Assembly: GCF_000512585.2 (NCBI RefSeq)
Contig: NC_089244.1
Span: 62,001-126,000 of the forward strand
Direction of reading: 5' to 3'
Length of the DNA: 64,000 nt
From: Kwoniella bestiolae CBS 10118
Lineage: Eukaryota > Basidiomycota > Tremellomycetes > Tremellales > Cryptococcaceae
This document shows, piece after piece, positions 9,422 through 20,236 of this stretch (position 1 is the first letter of the stretch; every line of letters begins with the position of its first letter). The translations under genes were made by a program, and so were the position numbers. A model generated the notes under the pieces. The model was not told where the DNA came from. It saw only the letters and a program-made list of their open reading frames with translations, and did no database searches.

Positions 9422-10642
9422 TTACAATGATTTGAGAAGCTGGTCTACTGCATCTTCAGCTGTGCCCCAGCAACTCTGCCAACCTGCGCCCCCGTGCCCG
9501 TAATTGTGAATGACCTTCACCTTGTCGTTCCCCAGATACAGATCGTCACCTATATCTACTCTGATTCCACCTATTCTAGATGGCCTGAACCCGACGAGGA
9601 CACCTTCTACAATCTCTTCCAAAGGAGAGGAAGACATTTCTTGTCCTTTTGTATATGGAGGTACAAGATCCGGACAGATCTCTTGTGCTCGTTTGAGTAT
9701 ATCTTCAGTCGTCTCTTCCCGAGGATATGGATACCAGTCACCTTGCTCTCTCGTACCTCCAATGATCACCTCTCCATTGTATCTCGGTATGATGTACGTT
9801 CGTTCTCCACCTTCACCCCCATCGAGACTTCCCACTTGTCTCGTCCAACCTGATCTCATCCAAGGGGCTCGCAGCTTAATCACCTGGCCCCTTGTTGGAT
9901 ACACATCGCGATCTTCCACACCACCAAGCGTCAACGCTCCTATACCAGTGCATACAAAAACAGCCAAAGGTGATTGGGAACCGATCAAGGCAGTGCATGA
10001 AGGGTGGCTGAGGTGAGACAGGGATGGAAGATGATGTCGGTGAATCTGGACTTTGCCTTCGAGCTTTTTGAGCAGGCGATTCAGATAAACGGAGGGTGTC
10101 ATTGTGAGGGAAGTGAAAGAGACTGAGTGGTCGACAGGTGCAGAGTAGGTGGATTTGTCAAGGACAGTAAACTGCGAGCAAGGTCAGTACGGAGTCCTTC
10201 CACCAACGATGGATTTCAAGGATACTCACATCGGGATGATCCTCGTAGACTTTCAGATGACTATCCGTTCCAACGTAATACTCAGTCTGTTTCAACACCA
10301 TCAACCCAGTCTTTTCACCCTCTCTCTCCCACTCATTGTACATGACTTGGAACGCTATTGCGTACGGAGTCAGCTCGGCGTAACACTCGAATTATGGCTA
10401 GACTCACTTCGGGTATCATACGTTCTCTGTCTGAGATCACTATCATCTGCAAAACTCAGGTGATGGGCGCCAGCGATGGTAGAAGCATAATAAGGATCTA
10501 ACGGATCATTGGGAAGGTGGTTTGCGAGGATATGTATAGGGTGTTTCGATGCAGCGAACAGGGGTGATTCGACCAATCTCACAGCGGTGGTGAGACCAAT
10601 CACACCCGCACCGATGATAACAATGGGTTTGTTGTCAGACAT
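9422..10642 (-). CDS. D-amino-acid oxidase (FAD-dependent)
   Basis: It oxidises D-amino acids to 2-oxo acids, ammonia and H2O2. The start at 10642 gives MSDNKPIVIIGAGVIGLTTA, with the FAD dinucleotide-binding GxGxxG at the N-terminus. Later segments are GALTLGG, YPTRGQVIKL, YIIPR, VGFRPSRIGGIRVD and the family signature VIHNYGHGGAGWQSCWGTAE near the end. Two introns are clear: one splices YDTR to TFQVMYNEW, and one splices EDHPD to FTVLDKSTYSAP. The product is about 375 residues, normal for DAOs. The C-terminus is LLKSL, not a canonical SKL-type peroxisomal signal. It is divergent from the hydantoinase and logically acts after the carbamoylase. Confidence 0.9.
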
Positions 10643-11037
10643 GATTTGAAGGGAACGAGCTAGAGCAAGTGGAGCGCTTGATTTTGGTAAGCAGTTTAGT
10701 TCCTAATCGCCTGACGTCTCTTTTCGGGTTTAAAAGCATGCTTATGCAATAGGGCTAACAGGAGCTTATCGGTAATGAAATCAGTTGGCCATTCACGGCG
10801 AAGGCGGCCCAAGCGTATTTTACCCGAAGAAGTACACAGGATTCGCCGGATCCCGAACGGAAACGAGCAGAGATAGCCCAGATATGCCATGCATGCGTTG
10901 CATAGTTGGGCTAGTAGAGATCCATGGAGGACAATGATACCTGGGGTATGTCCGGTATTTTGATATATTTGTCAATTCGTCCATTTCTTTGTAACGATTG
11001 GATCTGATCAAAATAGCTAGCCAAAACCTCACCCACT
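10643..11037. promoter_or_regulatory. Divergent promoter, D-amino-acid oxidase / hydantoinase
   Basis: It holds two copies of the cluster motif in opposite orientation, CGGCGAA at 10796-10802 and TTCGCCG at 10842-10848. One GATA-type site (CTTATC, 10765-10770) is also present. Co-regulation of both genes is inferred. Confidence 0.5.
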
Positions 11038-12991
11038 ATGACCAACCCATTCCTCTTCGACCTTGTTATCAAGAACGGTATCGTAGTCACAGCTGCTGTG
11101 AGTTATCCAAGCCGGAAATGAAATGGTGTGCTGACTTGGTGATAGGACCAAGTCGCCTGTGATATCGGAGTCAAAGATGGTGTAGTTGTATGTCTGGGTA
11201 AAGACCTGCCTTATACCTCTGAATGTCAAGTCATAGATGCGGAAGGTGGATTCGTTACTGTAAGTTCCTTTTCCCTCTGCATACACTCTCTATCACACCC
11301 AGCATTGCTGATGGACCTCATAGCCCGGAGGAGTAGACTCCCATGTGCATATCGGTCAATCCGCTTCGGGAGCTAAATCAGCAGATAACTGGACTACTGG
11401 TACTCGAGGAGCTATCTCTGGAGGAACTACCACCGTTATCGCTTTTGCTGTTCAAGCTAAAGGAAAGCAAGTTATGCCTGCCATCGAGGCGTATTACGAG
11501 CTATCCAAGGAGAAGACATATACCGATTATAGTTTTCACGCTATCATCAGTGATCCTACAGAAGATGTAGTGAAGACGGAAATACCTAAGATGATTGATT
11601 TTGGAGTTACAAGTGTCAAAGTGAGTACAATCTCCAAATTTCTCTTGGTCTACCCGAGGGAGATATAGACAGACGCTGACATGACATGATACACATAGAT
11701 CTACATGACATATCCTCTCCTCAAGCTGAACGATCGACAAGTCCTTGACATCCTCTGCGCTGCTCGACGAACAGGTGTGACTACCATGGTTCACGCCGAA
11801 AACGCAGACATAATCGACTGGATGACTGAGAACCTCATCGAACGAGGTATGGTGGAACCATGGCACCATGGTACCTCAAGACCACCACTGGTGGAGACGG
11901 AAGCTACCAACCGAGCTATCGTCCTGTCTGAAGTGGTCGATGCACCCATGCTCATTGTTCACGTGTCTTCAAGAGAAGCTACCGCGCATATTCGAAAAGC
12001 TCAAACTAGAGGTCTACCAATCTACAGCGAAACGTGTCCTCATTACGCTCTGTTGACAGCTGAGAAGATGCAGGCGCCAGGATTCGAAGGGTAGGTACCT
12101 CTATCGGATGTGACTTTCCGATGGAATTCGAGCTGCTAGCTGATATTTTCGATTTTTCCTCTTCTTTCTCCCCCGACGTAACTACTCGTTGCCCACACGA
12201 TAGAGCGAAGTGCGTCTGTGCTCCTCCTCTAAGATCCGATCCAAAAGAGCGAGAAGTTATCTGGGAAGGACTTGCCAATGGTACTTTTACGGTATTCTCA
12301 TCGGATCACGCACCAACGAATTTTTACGATGCTCAGGGCAAACAGCTCGGACTAAAGGACCCCGTTAAGAATCCCCGAGGTCATTTCAAGCACATCCCCA
12401 ATGGTCTACCTGGAGTATGCACAAGGACTCCCCTGTTATGGTCTGAAGGTGTTTTGAAAGGCAGAATATCACCTCAGAAGTTTGTTGAATTGAATTCGAC
12501 AAATGCAGCCAAATTGTATGGTGAGTCAAGTTGAACGTTTGGTCCTGTTTTGGTCTCGGTGAAGCTGATTCCATTTTATGTCTGGTGACTAGGTCTGTAT
12601 CCCAAGAAAGGGACCATTGCACCTGGCTCTGATGCGGATTTCGTGATCTGGAGGTCTGAGTCTGTCCGTAAACCTGTTATCATCAAGCAGACAGACTTGC
12701 ATCATGGTGCCGACTACACACCATACGAAGGTATGGAGATACTAGATTGGCCCAAGACGGTGATTTTGAGAGGTAAAGTCGCGTATGATGGAGAGACAAA
12801 CACGGTGGTGAATAAGGTCGGAGATGGACAATACTTGAAGAGAGGTTTCAGTACTCTTCCGTAAGTGTGCTCTTACCCAAAAATCATTCGATAAGTGAAT
12901 GATTTTGTCTAATCTTTTATCTACTTGTACTTGCAGTGGACCACGAGGACATTCGGCTGCTTGGATCAATGGTTTCAACCCTCACGAATAG
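11038..12991 (+). CDS. D-hydantoinase / dihydropyrimidinase
   Basis: It hydrolyses the ring of 5-substituted hydantoins or dihydropyrimidines. Seven exons (11038-11097, 11146-11259, 11324-11620, 11699-12090, 12204-12520, 12593-12860, 12937-12991) give 500 residues, typical for the family. Metal-site features of the amidohydrolase fold are intact: PGGVDSHVHIG, the carbamylatable Lys in TSVKIYMTYP (split by an intron), HAENADII, SETCPHY and FSSDHAPTNF. The fungal pyrimidine-catabolic enzyme Pyd2 is in the same family, so sequence alone does not fix the substrate. The D-carbamoylase, racemase and D-amino-acid oxidase next to it favour D-hydantoinase function. Confidence 0.88.
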
Positions 12992-13425
12992 AAAACTCTG
13001 CATATATCTTGTAAATTCACGTTCATGTTCAAACAATGCATAACATATGTTCATATGGAGGACCCAGTGATCCGGTAATTCAGGGTAAATTGCCGAAAAA
13101 TTACTCCTTTGAGTCACATCCGTCGGCAACACCCGTGCGGTTTTGCGCTAAACGGCACTAAAAGACGCTAAACGGAACTATTTTTTCCAGGGATTGCCGC
13201 TTCCCTTAAAATCGACATCGACAGGATATCCATCTTCATGCTTCATCATCGTGTACAAAGAGAGTAATCGAAATATAAAATCTATATAACATGCATCCCC
13301 AATATAATTCGCAAGTATGACTACGGTAATGCTCCACCTCTGCACGCTATAGCCCCATAAGAGCACCACAGAATCAAGCGAAAGAAGTTGTTGTTTGATC
13401 TTGAAGGCGTCTGATCTAGTGACGC
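12992..13425. other. Convergent intergenic region, no gene seen
   Basis: This lies between the 3' ends of the hydantoinase and permease genes. No supported ORF or RNA was recognised. Confidence 0.6.
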
Positions 13426-15608
13426 TTAAGCGACAGGTCTGTTGTTTCTTTGAGCGACTTCAGTCCCAAGGTCGACATCCTCTTCCAAGACTTCATCTCT
13501 CTCCTTTCCAACTTTACGTCTCAAAGCCATGATTCGTCGGGTTTCCTTCTCACTAGTGTAGGTCCTCCACCAATTGACCAAGACCATACCCATCGCGCCA
13601 ATCGTCAAACATCCACAAACGATAAATGGTACACTGTCTGTGAACCATCAATGGGCTTCAGTACGGTGCATAGAACGGGCATGTATGCCGTAGGGACAAC
13701 TCCATTGAAAGAGGAATCAACTCACATCGCGGCGAGTATTTACTCTGGAAAATTTGCGCGGACCAAAGACCTGCGACTTGACCGGCTCCAGTGAGCCAAG
13801 CCATAGCGAAGGCAGCGTCGGTCGTCCCCTTCAGACTCTGGCAACGCCAGGGAATGAACGTTTGATATGACCAAGAAGCGAATATTTGCATCACGCAGAT
13901 GATCGCATAAAGAGCGCCGACATTTCGAACGTAGGCCAAGCAAAACATTCCCGCGGTGTAGATGGACAAAGTCGTTAAAAGGATGATCGGTCGGGGAATC
14001 ATTGTGAGCCGATCGGTAAGCATGTTACCTCCGATACCACCGACCCAGTACAGCGTAGCAGGAGGGATGTTCACTGGAAAGAAGCAGAGGAGAAGTAGGA
14101 TCCGATGTCAGCGGTGATCATCGCCTTGGTGTCTCCACTAGACTTACGGAGTTGTGCTGAAGCGGTGGAGCTGAATCCGAGGTTCTTGATGATGGTGGGC
14201 ATCCAGAAGGTCATACCGAGATTACCGGTGTTCTGTGAAAGGTCAAGTAAGCCTCATTCCTGACCCTCTGGACAACGGTGATGGTGAACGTACGTAGATA
14301 CAGACCATCACGGCGAAAGTGAGATTGGTCACACTCTTGAATGCATCTCTGAGCTCTTTGAAGTCAAAGTTCTTATCGTTTGATCGAGATGACCCAGCAG
14401 GAAGTCGACCAACAATCCACTGCTGCTCCTCGGGAGTGAGCCATTTGCAGTCCTCGGGGACTGTTAGGGAATGAATAATCAGTCAGCTTAAGAGCTTCGC
14501 ATTATTACGGGATGTGACTCACAGTCGGGCATCCAGAAGTAAAGAATGACCAATAAAACTACACCAAGAAGACCATTGATGATATACGTCCACCTGAGAG
14601 GGCATGAGGTGAGAACTTGTTCTGATTTAGAGCGACGATTGAAGGACCTACTGCCAGCCACCCAATTTACCATGACCATCGATGTAACTCAGTCCATAAG
14701 TCTCGAGAGCGACGAAGATGTTACAGAAGTTGAACATAGCAGAGATAGCAGCGATTCGAGGACCAATCTCGTCGGGTCGATAATAGTATGTCAAGTGAAG
14801 ATAGGCACCAGGAGCCATACCAGCTTCGAACAGACCCAAGAAGGCTCGAGCCTGGATCGACTTAATTAGCATGTTTGCCATTTTGGGCCGGGGACGAAGA
14901 CACTTACGGTGAGTAGACCAGCGGCGTTGAAGGCAGCAGCATGACAAATGGCAGCGATGGACCAGAGAGCAACGATTCTAAGCCATCAAGATCAGCGTTC
15001 GTCCCATTCGAGATTTGTTTTTTGTAACACACCTCATATAGTGCCATCTTGGAGTGGTCCGTTTGAACAACAAGTTTGAAGGCAATTCACCAAGAGCATA
15101 GAACAAGGTGAAGGTGGTAGATGCGTAACCGTATTGATTGCTTGTCATGTGGAGTTGGTTCAAAATATTAGTAGGCGAACCGGTGTTCATAGTTTTTACA
15201 CTGTTCAACAAGCAAGAAGACAGTCAGTCGAGTGGCTCTGGCGGGGTCATGGTCGCATATACTGACTAGGAGATCGCACCACCGTCCATACCCTACAAAA
15301 CAAGGCATTAGCATGAAACCCCATTCATCGATGTTTGATCAAAAGCTTACTCTGAGGATATAAGTCAAAAGTAAGAAAGGCATCAGCCTGAGATCGACCT
15401 TTCGTAAAATCTTCTGTCCTTCTGAGTAACTGAAGAGAGTTCGTTGTCTTTGCTGCTCTTCGATCGTGGTGAGGCCCTCGGGAACAGCATTGACGATATC
15501 GAGGAAGGCTTCATCCTTCGTACTCGCATGTACGCTGGGTGTTTGAGCAGGTTTCGGTTCCGGCATCTTGAGAATCTTAGGTTCGTTAGGTGGGTCTGGA
15601 AGAAGCAT
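13426..15608 (-). CDS. Dal5-type MFS permease (anion:cation symporter family)
   Basis: This multi-exon gene starts at the ATG at 15608. A hydrophilic N-terminus with SYSEGQKILRKVDLRLMPFLLLTYIL leads into the first membrane helix, a hallmark of the allantoate/Dal5 family. Other family segments are TTFTLFYALGELPSNLLFKR, RAFLGLFEAGMAPGAYLHL, WTYIINGLLGVVL, NTGNLGMTFWMPTI and FASWSYQTFIPWR, consistent with 12 helices, and a charged tail. Family members import allantoate, ureidosuccinate, nicotinate and similar small anions. Next to hydantoin-degrading enzymes it probably imports a hydantoin, N-carbamoyl amino acid or related compound. The substrate is inferred. Confidence 0.85.
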
Positions 15609-16872
15609 AAACTCTTGGATACGTCGTAACCTTATATCCTTTATGGCTCTGCATGGTCTGATGCATCTAAGTCACCCTTATCAGGACCAACCAATGAAGA
15701 CGTGAAAGAATGAAGAAACCCAGAGATAAGGAATTCAGGGTGTTTAGTCTACTCGCCGTCACAAAATTCTGTTTCTGCCGACGGGCCAAACGAAATAAAG
15801 TTCAATTCGCCGCATGGGCGTCTCTCGGTGTCGTTCATACCCTCCACCTATGTTCCTCATGTAAGCGAAGCGATGGTTGGAGAGATAGGCCGGGAGACTG
15901 AGGGTAGAAGTATGGTCCTTGGTAGCCGGATAGACCGAGAAAGAGTTACGTCACGATGGACAGAAATCTCAACTGAAACGACGTGTATTTCCAAGCTGGT
16001 GGTCAATGCACATCTCTTAGGTATGGTCTGACCCTACACATACACCAGGCTACCGCATGGCACCCTGTTGCCGCACACCCACGCAGATGCGGTGGAGAAT
16101 GACGAAGTCAGTGAGCCAGACAAGATGCCAAGACTCGAAGTTTTCACCCGCGTAAATCGTTCAATGGATATTAACCGACTCAGCTCATGGTTCCACGTGT
16201 AGTATCATCGTTGTTCCCTTAATAGACCTGAATGGTCCATATCATAGTCGTATGGGAGGCGCTTGATCACCTTATCAGTAAGTGTGTGTGGTCGCTAGTG
16301 AGGATGGGGAAGGGGGAAGGGGGAAGGGTGGAGGGTGGGGAGGGGGCGAGACGAAGGCGGAATGGTAAGAGAGGTGGATGCGACTAGCAACGAGGTTGCG
16401 TAACGGTGAATACTGCTGTGAGCTAATGCTGCCTGTGAGAATTTTGGAAGAGTGAATTCTTGCGTTGGAACGAGGAGGATTGTGCGGGATCTTGGGAAGC
16501 AAGGTGTTGTATGACCGGGAGTGCATGTCTCAAGCAGCCCCAAGCTCTTGACCGTAAAGTGCACTAGCTCATGCAGTCAGCTCCACTGAGCAAAGGAAAT
16601 GGCTCGCATGGGAAGGGTCTTCACAGCAGGCTTCGATAACCGGGACAATCAAGCAACAGTGACATCAAGCACTAGAAGTATGTCGGTTCATGCCTGACCG
16701 TACATCAATGCATCAACTCACGCCTGCCCCTCCTTGTTTTCATAAGTTTTCATGCATTAAAACACAAAATGGACAAAAAGACCACAAAGCAACCAGATAC
16801 AATTTGTGTCTAATTCAAGCTAGACAGCTCCCTTCTAAGATGTGTCCAGGGTCTTTCCTCATGGGTAGCTTT
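15609..16872. promoter_or_regulatory. Permease upstream region and intergenic spacer
   Basis: Near the permease it holds GATA-type sites (CTTATC 15677-15682, GATAAG 15725-15730) and one cluster motif TTCGCCG (15806-15812). Further out is a G-run tract (16306-16346). Short ORFs here show no family resemblance, so no gene is called. Confidence 0.4.
16306..16346 (+). repeat. G-run tract, potential G-quadruplex
   Basis: Repeated runs of three to five G are separated by one to three bases. The number and spacing of runs would permit quadruplex formation on the plus strand. Confidence 0.5.
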
Positions 16873-19614
16873 CTAATGTTGAACGTGTTCGAGGAGCAAT
16901 TCCTCGAATTCTCCAAGTCCAGGTAGACGACCTTTATTTGACCATCTGGTCGTCCAGCTGTCAATCTTAGTAGCCATATGATCGGGCTCAAATCCGAAGT
17001 AGTCGTAAAGTTGCTGCTGAGGAGCGGAGTGACCCTGTACCGACGACATTAGCTCTACCAATCGAGATAGGTAGGTCAGGCCAGAGCACTCACGAAGGTA
17101 TGCATCGATAAAGACGCATGAGCGTACTTAGCCCACCCGTAAGATGCCCAAGCTTCTATGGCAACTACCAGACTTGAAGATTGCTTCAATACTGACTCCT
17201 TGTATTCGGCTGATTGTTGATCGAAATGACGCTGAGAAGGCATAGATACAACTCTGACTTTCTTGACCGACTTGAGCTGTTTTGCAGTTTCGATAGCTCT
17301 GGCGACTTCAGCTCCAGTGGCAATGATGGTCAATTGGGGATCTTCAATCTCGCTACCATGTACGGCGTATGCTCCAAGCTGCACCTTTGATCGATCGGAT
17401 CCCGGAAGGAGAGGAACTGGCTGTCTTGAAAGAGCGAAGATCGAAGGGGTGTTCTTGGACTTGTCATCGAGGGCGAGTGTCCACATCCCCATGCATTCTT
17501 CGGCATCAGCAGGGCGAATAAGATTTATGTTTGGAAGGGCTCTGTAGAAGGATGCGAGGGCCACTGGCTGGTGAGTGGGACCTATTATCACATAGATCAG
17601 CATCGATCCATCTCGACAAGTTATTGTACATCAAGGGAACGTACCATCTTCCCCGATCCCGATAGAGTCATGAGTAGCTATACCAATGAAACGGAGTTGC
17701 TGCAGAGCCGCCATTCGAGCAGCAGGGGCAGCATAGATCCAGAACATGAAGAAAGTAGACATGATACTAGAAGAGTTGTAAGTGTCGTCCGCATCAAAGT
17801 CCACCTTGCTATACTCACGGAATGAACATCCCCTTCTGATACGCGGCGATACCGTTACCAAGCCCAACCATGGCAAATTCACGGATACCGAATCGGATTT
17901 GTCGACCTGAATAATCACCCAATCCGGATTCAGGCTGGCCATGACATCAGCTTTCAGTCCAACGAGAACTGCAGAGGGGGACCTGACTTACCTTTTGGAA
18001 CTCTACCTGATCTTTGAAGCTGACAAATGTGGACTCTAACAGATCGGCAGAACCAGCGACAAACGAGTTGAACTTTGGAACAAGAGCTTGGACCACTATT
18101 CCACTAGATTTTCGAGTAGGTTGAGCTGCGTGTGGTAGATCCGCTTTACTTGGTAAGAGGTCCTGCCATCCTTCCGAAGCCCATTCTCCTTTGATCCTTC
18201 TATTGAGCTCACTATACTCGGTGGGATACTTCGCCTGATATTGCCTAAACAACTCATTCCACTCCTGCTCTGCCTGTTCTCCCTTTGATTTACATTCTGA
18301 GAAGTATTCGTATGCCTTCGACCGGATCACAAATTTGTCCTCAGGATTGAAGCCCAACTGTGTCTTCACGTACGCCACTTCCTCATCACCCAATGCTTGA
18401 CCATGGGCAGGTCCGGTATTCGCCTTTCGAGAAGAATAACCAATGACTGTTCGGATGTTAAGGAATGTCGGTTTGCCTTTCAGTTGTTTGGCTTTGTCAA
18501 AACCCTCCAGGATGGCAGCAAGCTATATAACAGTTAGTGATTTCGACCAACGGTCATCATCAAATACCCTAACTCACATCATTTGATCCGTCGTAAACAT
18601 CAATCACATGCCAGCCTTGGGCGGTCAGCTTGGCTGATGTATCTTCCGTAAAGCAGTTGTCGATACGTCCGTCGACTGTGACACTATTGTTATCGTACAC
18701 AAGGATGAGATTATCGAGACCGAGATGTCCAGCGAGTGAGATAGCTATTTTATCATCAGCATATCAATTAGATACATACTTGACTCCGATAGATACACCT
18801 ACATTCCTGCCCTACACCTTCTTGCAAACATCCATCACCGGTAAAACACCATATTTTATTATCGATAGGCTTGAGATCTCCTTTGTTGTAGGTTGCTGCA
18901 AGCTGTTTGGAGGCGATAGCCATACCAACAGCGTTCGATATACCTTGTCCCAGAGGACCGGTGGTAACCTCGATACCTGTGTCATTGTCAGATTGATCTT
19001 GTCAAGTTTTGGGAAGGGAAAGCTTACCTGGGTATTCTATCTCCGGATGACCCGCTGCCATTGATCCTTTTGTAGCTGGAGAATGGTAGTTCTTGACCTG
19101 GTCTAAAGTCCAAGCTTCATAACCGGAGAAGTGAAGGAAGAGGTATTGAAACAGACAAGCGTGACCAGCAGAAAGGATGAAACCTGAAAAGATAGGCACC
19201 CTGAGTCAGCACATTGTAGGTAGCCTTGTAAGATGTAAACTTACGATCTCGATTGAACCACTCTGGGTTCAAGGGATTGTAGCGCATCTCATATCTCCAC
19301 AGAGCAATACCGATAGCGGCTGCCCCCATCACCGTTCCCGGATGACCGCCTTTGTACTATCCCAGCAACATCCATTGTCAATCATGCACCGCATTCCAGG
19401 GAATGCAGTACTCACCTGCTGACAGAGATCGGCAGTGAGACATCTTATAGTGTTAAGAACCAGCTGCTCATCTCCAGGCTGCCCACATCGTTATTAAGAT
19501 CCCCATTGTACAACTGTCACCACTCACAGAGGCTACCTTGCTAGTGGTGATGGGCTTCTTATCCAATTTGCTCGAATGTCCGTTGACTTGCTGATCTATG
19601 GCGACTGGAGTCAT
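16873..19614 (-). CDS. Transketolase, dihydroxyacetone-synthase-like
   Basis: This is a thiamine-diphosphate enzyme transferring two-carbon units. The start at 19614 gives MTPVAIDQQVNG, and about ten introns interrupt the gene. The order of segments is normal: YKGGHPGTVMGAA, SAGHACLFQYLF, EVTTGPLGQGISNAVG, the ThDP motif GDGCLQEG...DNN, then FMFWIYAAPAARMAALQ, ATHDSIGIGEDGPTHQP and ALSRQPVPLLPG, ending WASYGWAKYAHASLSMHTFG. The wording of the second half (YAAPAxRMAALQ, ATHDSIGxGEDG) resembles dihydroxyacetone synthase more than housekeeping transketolase. The C-terminus LEHVQH has no peroxisomal signal. It is grouped with an SDR, a sugar transporter and a regulator. Confidence 0.85.
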
Positions 19615-20236
19615 TGTTGCTGGTATCTTACGATTGCAGTGAATGCTACAACTGTGCTATACTGGAGGAAATATCATCGACCAAAGTCAAAGACTTTCAG
19701 TGAAATAGACATCTTGATCCTGCGGAGGTGACACTCATCCGGCCCGACCATCTGGATTGGCATCAGCAGCAAGTAGCACGGTAATCAGCAATCTTGAATG
19801 CCAATCGAAGAACGGTTGCCCGGAAGATAGTAAGGAATTCTCGGACCTTACAATCGGTTGATACCCCCAGCATTATTGTTGATGTCATCCGCAGAACGAT
19901 GTTATGTAAGATCGCTTGATACACCGACATCGACGGGTCGTGCCTTATTATTCTTCTCGGTTCTTCAGAATATGTTGTTTGGTTCCATGCTTCACCCTAT
20001 AACGTAGCTTCGGAAATCACTAACTACCGCAAGTTAGCCGGTTCCACCTGTGCAAATGCGCTGTGACGACTGATTCGGAGAGAAAATCAATCGCTAGGAT
20101 GTATCTGCTTCAGTGTGGGATGAATCTGCTTTGGTGGGGTTCAAGTTGTGAATGCTATTTGAGCTGAACGGGCTTGTCTGAGAAAAACAGAATACATGGC
20201 ATTGTGTCATACCGAAATTCGAATCTGCATGCATCC
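19615..20236 (-). promoter_or_regulatory. Upstream region of the transketolase gene
   Basis: No gene is seen in these 620 bp. It contains TCGGACC (19841-19847), a partial match to the palindrome in the SDR/transporter promoter. Confidence 0.3.

Noticed and set aside
11038..12991. Simple pyrimidine-catabolic dihydropyrimidinase (Pyd2) call
   Set aside because: Possible by family, but the neighbouring D-carbamoylase, racemase and D-amino-acid oxidase favour a hydantoin role; kept as an alternative only.
16275..16564. Minus-strand Pro/Ser-rich frames
   Set aside because: They are low-complexity translation of the complement of the G-run tract.
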